From Prevotella sp. (GTDB taxonomy: Bacteria; Bacteroidota; Bacteroidia; Bacteroidales; Bacteroidaceae), in contig JAFPWS010000069.1 in the NCBI GenBank assembly GCA_017412705.1, positions 1-58,917 of the forward strand: a stretch of 58,917 bases of DNA. Direction: 5' to 3'. Made by a program: the position numbers and the translations under genes. The notes under the pieces are model-generated. The model was not told the DNA's origin and made no database searches. It was given only the letters and a program-made list of their open reading frames with translations. Position 1 is the first letter of the stretch, and each line of letters opens with the position of its first letter. This document shows positions 9,889 to 17,729 of the stretch, in pieces.

Positions 9889-10566
9889 ATGTTTAAGTTC
9901 AAATATTTCACTATTCGGCAGGACCGTTGCGCCATGAAGGTAGGCACCGACGGCGTACTTTTGGGGGCTTGGGCTCATCGGGGCTCACGCATTCTTGACG
10001 TAGGTACGGGTACAGGCCTGATAGCCTTGATGATGGCCCAGCGCTGTCCTAAAGCCCAGGTGGTAGCTGTCGACATTGACGAGGGCGCTGTAAGTCAGGC
10101 ACAGGAGAATGTGGCTGACGCACGCTGCGAAGATCGCATTACCGTTGTTCACAATAGCGTTCAGGAGTTAGGAAAATGTGAGGGCTACCAAGGAATCTTT
10201 GATTCTATAGTGAGCAATCCGCCTTTCTTCATCGACTCACTGAATGCCCCTGACCAACAGCGGAATATGGCCCGACATGCTGATACGCTGACCTATAGTG
10301 AGCTGATGGAAGCTGCCTGGCGGCTGCTCAGCGACGAGGGTGAGCTGAGTGTGGTTGTGCCTTTTGACTATCGTAAGCGTATGGAGGACGAGGCTACGTT
10401 CAGAGGCTTCTTCCCGAGTCGGATATGTGCCGTGAGGACTGTTGAGGGCAAGCCTGCCAGGCGCTATCTGTTAGCCTTCCGCAAGCATCCCTGTGAGCGT
10501 GTGCATCAAGTGATGACTATAGGCGATGCGGAATACAAGCGTCTGACGCAGGACTTCTATTTCTAA
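9889..10566 (+). CDS. trmN: tRNA1(Val) (adenine(37)-N6)-methyltransferase
   Basis: S-adenosylmethionine-dependent methyltransferase of the TrmN6/YfiC family, expected to methylate N6 of A37 in tRNA-Val. The 225-residue protein has the family opening FKYFTIRQDRCAMKVGTDG, a SAM-binding glycine loop LDVGTGTGLIALMMAQ, an acidic strand VVAVDIDEGA, and the catalytic N-P-P-F/Y motif as SNPPFF, characteristic of N6-adenine enzymes. It stands alone between the divergent lon operon and the convergent lysozyme gene. The substrate is assigned from family resemblance. Confidence 0.9.
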   Translation: MFKFKYFTIRQDRCAMKVGTDGVLLGAWAHRGSRILDVGTGTGLIALMMAQRCPKAQVVAVDIDEGAVSQAQENVADARCEDRITVVHNSVQELGKCEGYQGIFDSIVSNPPFFIDSLNAPDQQRNMARHADTLTYSELMEAAWRLLSDEGELSVVVPFDYRKRMEDEATFRGFFPSRICAVRTVEGKPARRYLLAFRKHPCERVHQVMTIGDAEYKRLTQDFYF

Positions 10567-10590
10567 CCTGTTGTTTCCTAATCTTTTGGG

Positions 10591-12015
10591 CTATCTGTGA
10601 AATCCCGTGCGGACGAATTCGTCCCACTGGCCTTGATAGCCGTTGAACACGTTTATGTCGACGGGGCCGGTGATGCCGTTGACGCGTCCTTCGGCAGAGA
10701 GCTGCCAATAGACCAGCTTCACGTCAGGCTTAAACTCCCCGTATCGGGCTATCCATACGTTGTATTTCTGCTTGATGTCGGCAGCGTACTTCATGTGTCG
10801 GTTGATGAAACTTTGGCTGATGTAGAGGATAGGGCGCTTGTGAGTGCGACGTTCCACGTACTCCAGGAAGGCACGGATGCGTCGCAATAGCTCCTCGTCG
10901 CCTCCAATCTTGCGTATCTGGGCATCGGTAGACTCTACGTCGAGTACAGGCGGGAAATCGTCGTCGTGTATCAGCGTGTGATTGACGAAGTAGGCAGCCT
11001 GCTCCAAGGCTGGCGACTTGAGTGAGAAGAAGTGGTAGGCACCTACGTGGATGCCCTGTGTGCGAGCGGCCACGTAATCTTTTAGGTAATATCGGTTGCG
11101 TATGGAGGTACCCTCGGTAGACTTGATGTAGACGAAGGAAACGGGGAACGAGCGTCCTTCGGTGTCGTGACGATGGCCCAGCGAGGTGATGCGCACGTTG
11201 CTCCAGTTGATGCCATAGCGGCGACGTCCCTTCTCATGCTGGTGGCGCGAGATATCGATGCCGTAGATGCGTTCGTTGGTATATCTTAGGCGCTCGCCCA
11301 GGAAACGACCTTGCTTCCACTCGCCGACGCGTACCTGATGGGTGGGTGAAGACTCGAAGCCAAACCCATGACGGAGGTCGTCCAGCCAGAAACCTTCGTA
11401 GTGCGAGCCGTCTAAGGCATCGTAGGTGCCTTGTCCTGACGCTTGCAGCAGGCTGTCCATCTGTCCGCGATAGGTTCCTGACGAGTCTGTGCGCATGGCT
11501 GTGACGATGGTGTCGGCATGCATTACGGCTCTCACGATGCGCCCTTGGCAGTCGCGCATGATGACAGGTCCTTTGTGGTAGCGGTCCAAGTGGAAGTGGC
11601 CTGACTTCCAGTAGCCTCCAGAGGTCTTGACAGCAGGTAGCAGGCGGTCTTTGGCCTTGATATGGCGGATAGTCGGTTTCCTGGCTGTTGAACCTCTTTC
11701 TTTGGCTATCCGGGCCCGTTGCGTTAGGAGGGCGTTGTATTGCGCAATGAGGTTGTAGCCCTCGTCGGTGACATTATGGGTGCGCAAATAGTACTCCATC
11801 TCTTTGAGCTGTACGGAGTCTGTCTTGACGGGTTGGTGCACCTCTATCTCCACCTTGTCGGGAATGTGAGGCGGGGGAGTCTTGTAGGAGATGGTTGGAT
11901 TGAGCAGAGTGAGAAGTGCTAAGATGAAGAGGTCGGCCATGAGTTGACGGTTCTTGCGCCGGTATCCTCTTGCTATGGCCTTCATGCGGCTCTTACTCAA
12001 ACGTCTCTTCTTCAT
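10591..12015 (-). CDS. GH25 lysozyme with MORN-like repeats and membrane anchor
   Basis: Likely a muramidase that cuts peptidoglycan between N-acetylmuramic acid and N-acetylglucosamine. The 474-residue protein has a very basic N terminus, one hydrophobic segment (about 26-44), a linker, two or three MORN-like units (YRGQMDSLLQASGQGTY, YEGFWLDDLRHGFGF), then a GH25 domain from about 250 to 470. GH25 landmarks are YGIDISRHQ, FVYIKSTEG, the catalytic PVLDVES and the late WQLS. The basic N terminus followed by one helix fits an inner-membrane anchor with the enzyme in the periplasm. It overlaps nudC by an ATGA and is last in the nucleotidase-nudC-lysozyme unit. MORN plus GH25 in one chain is unusual. 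Confidence 0.88.
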   Translation of the reverse strand: MKKRRLSKSRMKAIARGYRRKNRQLMADLFILALLTLLNPTISYKTPPPHIPDKVEIEVHQPVKTDSVQLKEMEYYLRTHNVTDEGYNLIAQYNALLTQRARIAKERGSTARKPTIRHIKAKDRLLPAVKTSGGYWKSGHFHLDRYHKGPVIMRDCQGRIVRAVMHADTIVTAMRTDSSGTYRGQMDSLLQASGQGTYDALDGSHYEGFWLDDLRHGFGFESSPTHQVRVGEWKQGRFLGERLRYTNERIYGIDISRHQHEKGRRRYGINWSNVRITSLGHRHDTEGRSFPVSFVYIKSTEGTSIRNRYYLKDYVAARTQGIHVGAYHFFSLKSPALEQAAYFVNHTLIHDDDFPPVLDVESTDAQIRKIGGDEELLRRIRAFLEYVERRTHKRPILYISQSFINRHMKYAADIKQKYNVWIARYGEFKPDVKLVYWQLSAEGRVNGITGPVDINVFNGYQGQWDEFVRTGFHR

Positions 12016-12773
12016 TCGCTGTCCTCCTCCAGCCAGTGGTCAATGAGTTGGCGGGCAATGCTGAGTTTCTCGGGTATGTGGGGCAGATGATGGCGGTCGA
12101 ACCACGAGCCTTTGCTTAGCTCAGAGTGCTGCAGGTGAATCTTTCCGAAGTCGTAGTCAGCGGTGAAGCCTACCATCAGTCCGCACGGATAGGGCCACGG
12201 TTGGCTGCCGAAATAGCGCAGGTTGGTGATGTGGAGTCCTGTCTCCTCCATGACTTCGCGATAGACGGCCTCTTCAAGGGTCTCGCCCGTCTCCACGAAG
12301 CCTGCCACGAGGCCATAATGGTTGTCGCGGAAGCTCTTTGCATTCACGAGCAGGACCTCGTTTCCTTTCTTGATGAGTACAATGATAGCGATGGCCAGCG
12401 AGGGCCATATCTCCTTGCCGCAGTGCTCACACTTCTTCGAGATGGTTGTGTCGAAGCGCATCTGCCCGCCGCAGACACCACAGAATTTGGTGTTCTGATC
12501 CCAGTAGAGCAGTTCCTGACACTTGCCAGCCTTCAGGTAGTCAGGCTCGCTCAGCTTGTAGTATGACTGGCGCAGGGGGCACATCTCGTAGCGATCGCTG
12601 TCGGTGAGTGGCGTGTCTATGCGGTAGGCCTTGGCTCCGTCGACGTCCATCACGGTGGTCCAAGGCTTGGTTTCCACAGGAGGCTTGGTGGGGATGGCGT
12701 AGCCCTCTTGTGTTCGCTCCAATACGAGGTCTGACTGGCAGAAGACGAAGTATTGCTTTGTTGTTGCTGGCAT
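12012..12773 (-). CDS. nudC: NAD(+)/NADH pyrophosphatase, Nudix family (NudC)
   Basis: Hydrolyses NADH to NMNH and AMP and, in characterised homologues, removes NAD caps from RNA. The 253-residue protein has a zinc ribbon with C98, C101, C115 and C118, a complete Nudix box at 158-180 (GFVETGETLEEAVYREVMEE then TG), and the NudC signature SQPWPYPCGLMVGF about 10 residues later. Length matches the family. It is placed between a 5'-nucleotidase (19-base gap) and the lysozyme (ATGA overlap), so the first two genes of the unit both act on nucleotides. Confidence 0.95.
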   Translation of the reverse strand: MPATTKQYFVFCQSDLVLERTQEGYAIPTKPPVETKPWTTVMDVDGAKAYRIDTPLTDSDRYEMCPLRQSYYKLSEPDYLKAGKCQELLYWDQNTKFCGVCGGQMRFDTTISKKCEHCGKEIWPSLAIAIIVLIKKGNEVLLVNAKSFRDNHYGLVAGFVETGETLEEAVYREVMEETGLHITNLRYFGSQPWPYPCGLMVGFTADYDFGKIHLQHSELSKGSWFDRHHLPHIPEKLSIARQLIDHWLEEDSE

Positions 12774-12792
12774 GGTTGGTGCTGTGAGGGGG

Positions 12793-14502
12793 CTATTTCT
12801 TAAAGATGAGTTTGCGGTCGCGCTCTATGGCTGGCAGTGCCCATTCCTCGGGCACGAAGCGCCAGTTGCCGTGAGCCTTGGGAGTGACTTGTCCCTCGCG
12901 CGTTATTTTCTCCGTCAGGTAGTAACGTTGGTCGCGCTCGCTCATGTACTCGATGCGTGACGGGATGCTGTCCTTGGGGATGCCAGCTCCGCGTATCAAC
13001 AGCTCGCCTCCGCCATTGCCGCGATAGCTGTTCATGGCTACCCGATAGACGGAATCTTCAGAGAACGGTCTTCCGTCGCTGAACTGCAGGATTCGCACCT
13101 TCTGGCCGTCGGGCTTGGTGACGTCGACCTCGTAGTCAATGCCCGATGCGGAGTCGAAGTTGAAGGTCAGGTTCTTGAAGCCGTAACGATGTTGATCGCC
13201 TTGCATTCTTGTGTCGAGCAGCATGATGTGGTCGTCGGGCGTCTGCATGGTGTTGACCCATTGGTCGTACGAGAGTTCCAGGTGCTGGCGTATCTCGCGC
13301 CCCGTCATTCGCACTACGTAAATCTGGTTCTCAAAGCGGTAGAGCTTGAACATGTCGCTTATATAGATAGGACCTTCATTGATGACGGTGTTGAACACCA
13401 GTGGGGCGTTGAACGACAGGTCCGCCCCCGTATGCTCCAGCTGCAAGGCGTGGATATAGTCAGTAAACGGTGCCGAGCCGAAGAAGGACTCATAAGAGTA
13501 CATCGGAGCCAAGAAGGTGCCAATCTGGCGGTCCACGAACGTGCGGATGCTGTCTATCTGGGGCTGAAAGTGGTTCATGAATTCTTGGTCGATTTCCTCA
13601 CCGGTCATGTCGACTATTTCGCCTTTCTTGCTTATAACCTTGCCGTTGCGCACCTGAATAGTTGCCTGCACCACATTGAGGGCGTTGCATGAGGGGTTGA
13701 GGCAGAGCGTGCCGTTAGCTGTTGTGATGCGTCGCTCGTGGTGGTCGTGACCGAAGAAGATGACGTCGAACCCTTCTACCTGTTCTGCCACTTTCTGCGC
13801 GGCGTTCTCGTCGTAGTCAGGGGTGCTGATACCTCCTTCCCAGCCGCTGTGGAAAAGTCCTATTACCACGTCGGCCTGTTCCTTCTCGCGAAGGATCTTG
13901 ACCCACTGGCGTGCACAGCTCACCATTTCTTCAAACTTCATGCCCGACCAGAGGCTCTGGTGCAGCCAGTTTGGGATGGCTGGCGTCAACAAGCCGAGGA
14001 TGGCGATGCGAACTCCCTCGCGTTCCAGCATGAGGTAGGGTTCCACGTATGGCTTGCCGCTCTTCTGGTCGATGATGTTGGCTCCGAGGGTGGGGCAATG
14101 GAGTTCGCGAATCCATTTTTCGTACACTTTATGCCCTGTCTCAACATCATGATTCCCAAATGTTTGTGCATCGTACTTCAAGTAATTAATAACCTCTGCG
14201 GCAATATTGGGCTCATCGGTCTTGATGAAGTTGGTGTAATAGCACGTGGGCTGCCCTTGCAGGATGTCGCCGTTGTCCAGCAGGATGAGATTCTGGCCGT
14301 ATTGCTGGCGCTGTCTTTTAATATAGGTACTCACGCGAGCCATCGTGCCGCGCATGGGCTTACGTTCGGTGAAATCGTAGGGGAAGAAGGCTCCATGAAC
14401 GTCCGAGGTTTCTATCAGACGTATCGTAACGGTCTTTGCCGGCTTGGCCATGAGGGCGATAGTGCTCATGAGAAATGTTAGTATAGCTGTTGTCTTTTTC
14501 AT
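12793..14502 (-). CDS. Secreted 5'-nucleotidase / 2',3'-cyclic phosphodiesterase family protein
   Basis: Metallophosphoesterase of the UshA/CpdB family that dephosphorylates nucleotides in the periplasm. The 569-residue protein starts with a signal peptide (MKKTTAILTFLMSTIALMA), followed by the calcineurin-like domain with metal-binding motifs ETSDVHG, LLDNGDILQG, FGNHDVE and FFGHDHHE, and then a C-terminal 5'-nucleotidase domain with substrate-binding motifs (NGGGELLIRG). Its promoter -7 element lies only 4 bases from the ATG, implying a leaderless or nearly leaderless transcript. Followed by nudC and the lysozyme in the same direction. The precise substrate cannot be told from sequence. Confidence 0.93.
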   Translation of the reverse strand: MKKTTAILTFLMSTIALMAKPAKTVTIRLIETSDVHGAFFPYDFTERKPMRGTMARVSTYIKRQRQQYGQNLILLDNGDILQGQPTCYYTNFIKTDEPNIAAEVINYLKYDAQTFGNHDVETGHKVYEKWIRELHCPTLGANIIDQKSGKPYVEPYLMLEREGVRIAILGLLTPAIPNWLHQSLWSGMKFEEMVSCARQWVKILREKEQADVVIGLFHSGWEGGISTPDYDENAAQKVAEQVEGFDVIFFGHDHHERRITTANGTLCLNPSCNALNVVQATIQVRNGKVISKKGEIVDMTGEEIDQEFMNHFQPQIDSIRTFVDRQIGTFLAPMYSYESFFGSAPFTDYIHALQLEHTGADLSFNAPLVFNTVINEGPIYISDMFKLYRFENQIYVVRMTGREIRQHLELSYDQWVNTMQTPDDHIMLLDTRMQGDQHRYGFKNLTFNFDSASGIDYEVDVTKPDGQKVRILQFSDGRPFSEDSVYRVAMNSYRGNGGGELLIRGAGIPKDSIPSRIEYMSERDQRYYLTEKITREGQVTPKAHGNWRFVPEEWALPAIERDRKLIFKK

Positions 14503-14506
14503 ACTG

Positions 14507-14514
14507 CAAAGGTA
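14507..14514 (-). promoter_or_regulatory. Promoter of the nucleotidase operon (-7 element)
   Basis: TACCTTTG on the minus strand, exact consensus, with only CAGT between it and the ATG at 14502. With the usual distance to the transcription start, the mRNA would begin at or within a base or two of the start codon. Confidence 0.65.
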
Positions 14515-14531
14515 AGGAGTTTTTTTGTGAT

Positions 14532-14547
14532 TACCAAATTTTTGGTA
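14532..14547. promoter_or_regulatory. Palindrome between divergent nucleotidase and dnaJ-like genes
   Basis: TACCAAA, two bases, TTTGGTA: a perfect 7-base inverted repeat lying between the two divergent -7 elements (14507-14514 minus, 14573-14580 plus). The place suits an operator, but no regulator is known to fit, so a role is inference only. Confidence 0.35.
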
Positions 14548-14572
14548 TGCTTTTTGCTGTGTTTTCGTTAGT

Positions 14573-14597
14573 TACGTTTGATGTATAAAATAGGAGG
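14573..14597 (+). promoter_or_regulatory. Promoter and strong Shine-Dalgarno of the dnaJ-like gene
   Basis: TACGTTTG (14573-14580) fits TAnnTTTG. An AGGAGG at 14592-14597 sits 8 bases before the ATG at 14606. A full Shine-Dalgarno is exceptional in this window, where other starts have none. Confidence 0.55.
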
Positions 14598-14605
14598 ACA
14601 AAGAT

Positions 14606-15277
14606 ATGGCATTTATTGACTATTACAAGATTTTAGGCGTCGACAAGACGATAGCTCAGAAGGACGTAAAACGAGCTTACCTGAAGCGGGCCAAGCAGTT
14701 TCATCCCGATCTGCATCCTGACGACCCGAAGGCGAAGGCCAAGTTCCAGGCGTTGCAGGAGGCATATGATGTGATTGGAGACCCTGAGAAGCGTGCCAAG
14801 TATGACAAGTATGGCGAGCGTTGGCAGAATGCCGAGCAGTTCGAAAACATGGGTTTTGGTGGCTTTGGCGGTGGTCAGAAGGGTGGCGGAGGCTTCGATG
14901 GCTTCGATTTCTCGCAGTTTACGGGCGGAGGAGGCTTCTCTTCGTTCTTTGAGAACCTGTTTGGAGGCATGGGTCAGTCGGCAGGTGAAGGCCCTTCAGT
15001 CGGCAGGGGAAGGTCCTTCAATCGTAATGCGAATACCGAGGCCCAGGTTACGATTGATTTGTATACGGCCCTGCTGGGTGGGGACATCATGGTCACGACA
15101 GGTACTGGAGAGCGTCTGCGCCTGAAGGTGAAGCCCGAAACGCAGCCCGGCACAAAGGTGCGTCTGCGTGGCAAGGGCAGGGGAGGAAATGATCTGATAC
15201 TGACCTATCAGGTCAAGTTGCCTACAGGTCTGAATGGCCGTCAGCGAGAACTGTTGCAGCAGATGCGTAACGGCTGA
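14606..15277 (+). CDS. Short DnaJ/CbpA-like J-domain protein
   Basis: Co-chaperone that would stimulate DnaK through its J domain. The 223-residue protein has a J domain at about 4-69 with the essential HPD in QFHPDLHPDD, a Gly/Phe-rich stretch (about 83-140), and a single C-terminal beta domain (about 147-220, TIDLYTALLGG to RELLQQMRNG). Typical CbpA-type proteins have about 300 residues and two such domains; the one present most resembles the second (LRLKVKPETQPGTKVRLRGKG), so the first appears to be missing. Exactly at the junction lies a 22-base tandem duplication. The 3' end overlaps the convergent kdsB by 37 bases. Confidence 0.85.
   Translation: MAFIDYYKILGVDKTIAQKDVKRAYLKRAKQFHPDLHPDDPKAKAKFQALQEAYDVIGDPEKRAKYDKYGERWQNAEQFENMGFGGFGGGQKGGGGFDGFDFSQFTGGGGFSSFFENLFGGMGQSAGEGPSVGRGRSFNRNANTEAQVTIDLYTALLGGDIMVTTGTGERLRLKVKPETQPGTKVRLRGKGRGGNDLILTYQVKLPTGLNGRQRELLQQMRNG
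14977..15020 (+). repeat. 22-base tandem duplication inside the dnaJ-like gene
   Basis: Two 22-base units (14977-14998 and 14999-15020) beginning GTCGGCAGG and ending CCTTCA differ at two positions. Each contains the near-palindrome GAAGGnCCTTC. The 19-base core GAAGGCCCTTCAGTCGGCA (14987-15005) recurs with one change at 25658-25676 in an intergenic region. Confidence 0.7.
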
Positions 15278-16011
15278 TGCTTGAGGAAATCCTCTGCACG
15301 TTGCAGGTCTTCGGGCGTGTCTATGCCCACGGTTTCCACGTCGGTCAAGCCTACGCGGATGCGGTAGCCGTTTTCCAACCAACGCAGCTGTTCCAGGCTC
15401 TCGGCCAGTTCCAAAGGCGACTGCGGTAGCTGGGTGACCTCACGTAGCACTTCGCGTTGATAGGCGTACAGGCCCAGGTGTTTGAGGTATGGGAAATGCG
15501 CTATCCATTCGTTTTGCTCGACACCCCGGACGAAGGGGATGACGGAACGGCTGAAGTAGAGTGCGAAGCCCTGTAGGTCGGTGACGATTTTTGGCGAATT
15601 AGGACTCTTTGCGACCTCCATACTTTCGAATTTCTTCCCGAGTGTACCTATTTGAGTATCAGCGTTGTCAAACAGTTGCATTAGAGTTCTTATTTGAGAA
15701 GGTTGAATGAACGGCTCGTCACCCTGGATGTTGATGATGACATCGGCGTCGGTGCCGATTTTCTCGGCAGCCTCCTCTATGCGGTCGGTACCGCTTTTGT
15801 GTTCGGAGCGGGTCATGACGACACGGCCTCCGAAAGCCTCAACGGCCTGGTAGATGCGCTCGTCGTCAGTAGCCACCCATGCCTCGTCGAGCACAGAGGT
15901 GGCTTGCTCGTATACTCGCTGGATGACGGTCTTGCCGCCCAATACGGCCAGAGGTTTGCCTGGGAAGCGCGTAGAAGCGTAGCGCGCTGGAATAATGCCA
16001 ATGAATTTCAT
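15241..16011 (-). CDS. kdsB: 3-deoxy-manno-octulosonate cytidylyltransferase (CMP-Kdo synthetase)
   Basis: Activates Kdo with CTP to form CMP-Kdo for the lipopolysaccharide inner core. The 256-residue protein has the nucleotide-binding start IIPARYASTRFPGKPLA, the VIQRVYEQ helix, VVMTRSEHKSGTDRIEEA, the metal-binding INIQGDEPFI and the HLGLYAYQ motif. The C terminus beyond EDLQRAEDF is longer than usual by some 15 residues (ending CCNSSR) and reads antisense through the end of the dnaJ-like gene, suggesting that the original stop was lost. A TAACTTTG promoter lies upstream, divergent from the MORN gene. Confidence 0.95.
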   Translation of the reverse strand: MKFIGIIPARYASTRFPGKPLAVLGGKTVIQRVYEQATSVLDEAWVATDDERIYQAVEAFGGRVVMTRSEHKSGTDRIEEAAEKIGTDADVIINIQGDEPFIQPSQIRTLMQLFDNADTQIGTLGKKFESMEVAKSPNSPKIVTDLQGFALYFSRSVIPFVRGVEQNEWIAHFPYLKHLGLYAYQREVLREVTQLPQSPLELAESLEQLRWLENGYRIRVGLTDVETVGIDTPEDLQRAEDFLKHQPLRICCNSSR

Positions 16012-16041
16012 ATAATGTCTTAAAATCCTTCAATCTGCCTG

Positions 16042-16049
16042 CAAAGTTA
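16042..16049 (-). promoter_or_regulatory. Promoter of kdsB (-7 element)
   Basis: TAACTTTG on the minus strand, exact TAnnTTTG match, 30 bases upstream of the kdsB ATG. Confidence 0.6.
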
Positions 16050-16092
16050 CTAAATAAATTCTAAAAACCTTGGCGGTCTTAATTTTTTTTTG

Positions 16093-16100
16093 TACCTTTG
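16093..16100 (+). promoter_or_regulatory. Promoter of the MORN gene (-7 element)
   Basis: TACCTTTG, exact consensus, 28 bases before the ATG at 16129. The reading frame is open from 16090, but that would start inside the promoter. Confidence 0.65.
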
Positions 16101-16128
16101 TGGGAGTTTTCAAAAGAAGAATCAAGTA

Positions 16129-17250
16129 ATGAAGTTAAGATATATACTATTCTCTATATTAGCAACAACGATGCTGAGCGCATCGGCACAGAAAATCACA
16201 TTGGGTTCCACGACGTTGAAAGACGGTGGCGAGTACAATGGCGAGATGCAGGCAGGAAAGCCTCATGGAAAGGGTAAAACCATTTGGAAGGATGGTGACG
16301 TCTTCGAGGGCGAGTATGTGAAGGGGAAGCGGCAGGGTTTCGGTACCTATACCTTTGCCGATGGTGAGAAGTATGAAGGGCAGTGGATGCAGGACCACCA
16401 GCACGGACAGGGCACATATTACTACTCGAACAATAACATCTATTCGGGCCTGTGGTATCGTGACGACCGTGAGGGACACGGTGTGATGGACTACTACAAC
16501 GGCGACCGCTACGACGGTCAGTGGAAGGCAGACCTCAGACACGGCAAAGGACGCTATACGTTCAAGAACGGTGCGTTCTATGACGGCGAGTGGAAGGAGG
16601 ATAAGAAGAGCGGCCGCGGGCGCTTCGACTGGGGTGACGGTTCGTCGTACGACGGTCAGTGGCTGAACGACCACCAGAATGGTAAGGGCTCCTACCATTA
16701 CGCCAACGGTGATACCTACGTTGGACAGTTCCAAAACGACCTGCAGCATGGCAGGGGCATCTATAAGTTCCAGAACGGCGACACCTACGAGGGCGACTAC
16801 GTGAAAGGCCAGCGCACGGGTCAAGGCATGTTCCGCTATGCCAACGGTGATAAGTATACAGGATCGTTTCTCGACGGCGACAAGTCGGGTCAGGGAATGC
16901 TTGTTTGGAAGGGTGGTGATACCTATCTGGGCGAGTGGAAGCTGGACAAGCCGAACGGTCGCGGCAAGTTGACAAGCAAGAACGGCGACGTCTTCGAAGG
17001 GCAGTTCAAGGACGGCAAGATACACGGCGAGGGCATTGCCCACTATGCTGACGGCTCCAAGTTCAAGGGGCACTTCAGACAGGGCAAGCGCAACGGACCG
17101 GCCATTGAGGAGGACAAGCAAGGCAACCGCTTCGAGGGTACGTATGTGGACGACCGTCGCGACGGAGCCTTCCTCGAGAAAGACCGCAACGGTAACATCA
17201 CCGCCCAGGGCAACTATGTCCGCGGGCAGCGAAGAGTGGACAGAAATTAA
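16129..17250 (+). CDS. Secreted MORN-repeat protein
   Basis: The 373-residue protein begins with a signal peptide (MKLRYILFSILATTMLSASAQ) and then consists almost only of MORN repeats: 14 complete 23-residue units of the type NGDxYxGxWxxDxxHGxGxYxF and a partial fifteenth. MORN repeats form elongated beta-sheets; in eukaryotes some bind membranes or proteins. The role of secreted bacterial forms is not established. Start chosen at 16129 because the signal peptide begins there and the frame upstream runs through the promoter. It precedes the YhcH-family gene by 27 bases and glgB follows, so the three may be co-transcribed. Substrate and partner are unknown. Confidence 0.85.
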   Translation: MKLRYILFSILATTMLSASAQKITLGSTTLKDGGEYNGEMQAGKPHGKGKTIWKDGDVFEGEYVKGKRQGFGTYTFADGEKYEGQWMQDHQHGQGTYYYSNNNIYSGLWYRDDREGHGVMDYYNGDRYDGQWKADLRHGKGRYTFKNGAFYDGEWKEDKKSGRGRFDWGDGSSYDGQWLNDHQNGKGSYHYANGDTYVGQFQNDLQHGRGIYKFQNGDTYEGDYVKGQRTGQGMFRYANGDKYTGSFLDGDKSGQGMLVWKGGDTYLGEWKLDKPNGRGKLTSKNGDVFEGQFKDGKIHGEGIAHYADGSKFKGHFRQGKRNGPAIEEDKQGNRFEGTYVDDRRDGAFLEKDRNGNITAQGNYVRGQRRVDRN

Positions 17251-17277
17251 TGTTTAACTACTAAAACATATAGAATT

Positions 17278-17724
17278 ATGATTATCGACAAACTCGAGAA
17301 CTTGAAAAACTACGCATCGGTGAACCCGCTGTTCCCGAAGGTAGTGGAATTCCTTCAGCAGAACGACCTCAATGCGCTGGAGGCAGGTAAGCATGAGATT
17401 GTAGGCAAAGACCTCTTTGTGAACATCCAGATGGCAAAGGGACGCACCCCTGCCGAGGCTACCATTGAGACCCACAACAACATGATTGACATCCAGATTC
17501 CGCTGTCAGCCCCTGAGACCTTCGGCTACACCCAGCGCGACCAGCTGCCTGCAGCAGAGTACAACGCAGAGAAGGACATCACGAAGATACCCGGCCTGGC
17601 TTGCGACAGCTATATCACCTGCCAGCCAGGCATGATGGCCATCTTCTTCCCGCAGGACGGACATGCTCCCTGCATTGCCGGCGTTCCTGAAATCAAAAAG
17701 GCAATATTCAAAGTAAAGGCATAA
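17278..17724 (+). CDS. YhcH/YjgK/YiaL family protein (DUF386)
   Basis: A 148-residue cupin-like protein of the family once called beta-galactosidase subunit beta. Members include YhcH of the sialic acid cluster and TabA, and an anomerase or epimerase role on sugars has been suggested. Visible landmarks are HNNMIDIQIPL near residue 63-73, a conserved PGLACDSYITC stretch, and the metal-site-like FFPQDGHAPC near 123-132. It lies 27 bases after the MORN gene and 5 bases before glgB. The neighbour glgB points to sugar metabolism, but the substrate is unknown. Confidence 0.87.
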   Translation: MIIDKLENLKNYASVNPLFPKVVEFLQQNDLNALEAGKHEIVGKDLFVNIQMAKGRTPAEATIETHNNMIDIQIPLSAPETFGYTQRDQLPAAEYNAEKDITKIPGLACDSYITCQPGMMAIFFPQDGHAPCIAGVPEIKKAIFKVKA

Positions 17725-17729
17725 ACAAT

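Noticed and set aside
16159-17121. 320-codon open frame antisense to the MORN gene
   Set aside because: Its regularity comes from the 69-base periodicity of the MORN repeats on the other strand; no promoter or start context.
16129-17250. Regular 69-base repeats as a possible CRISPR array
   Set aside because: The repeats are coding, contiguous and degenerate at third positions, with no unique spacers and no cas genes nearby.
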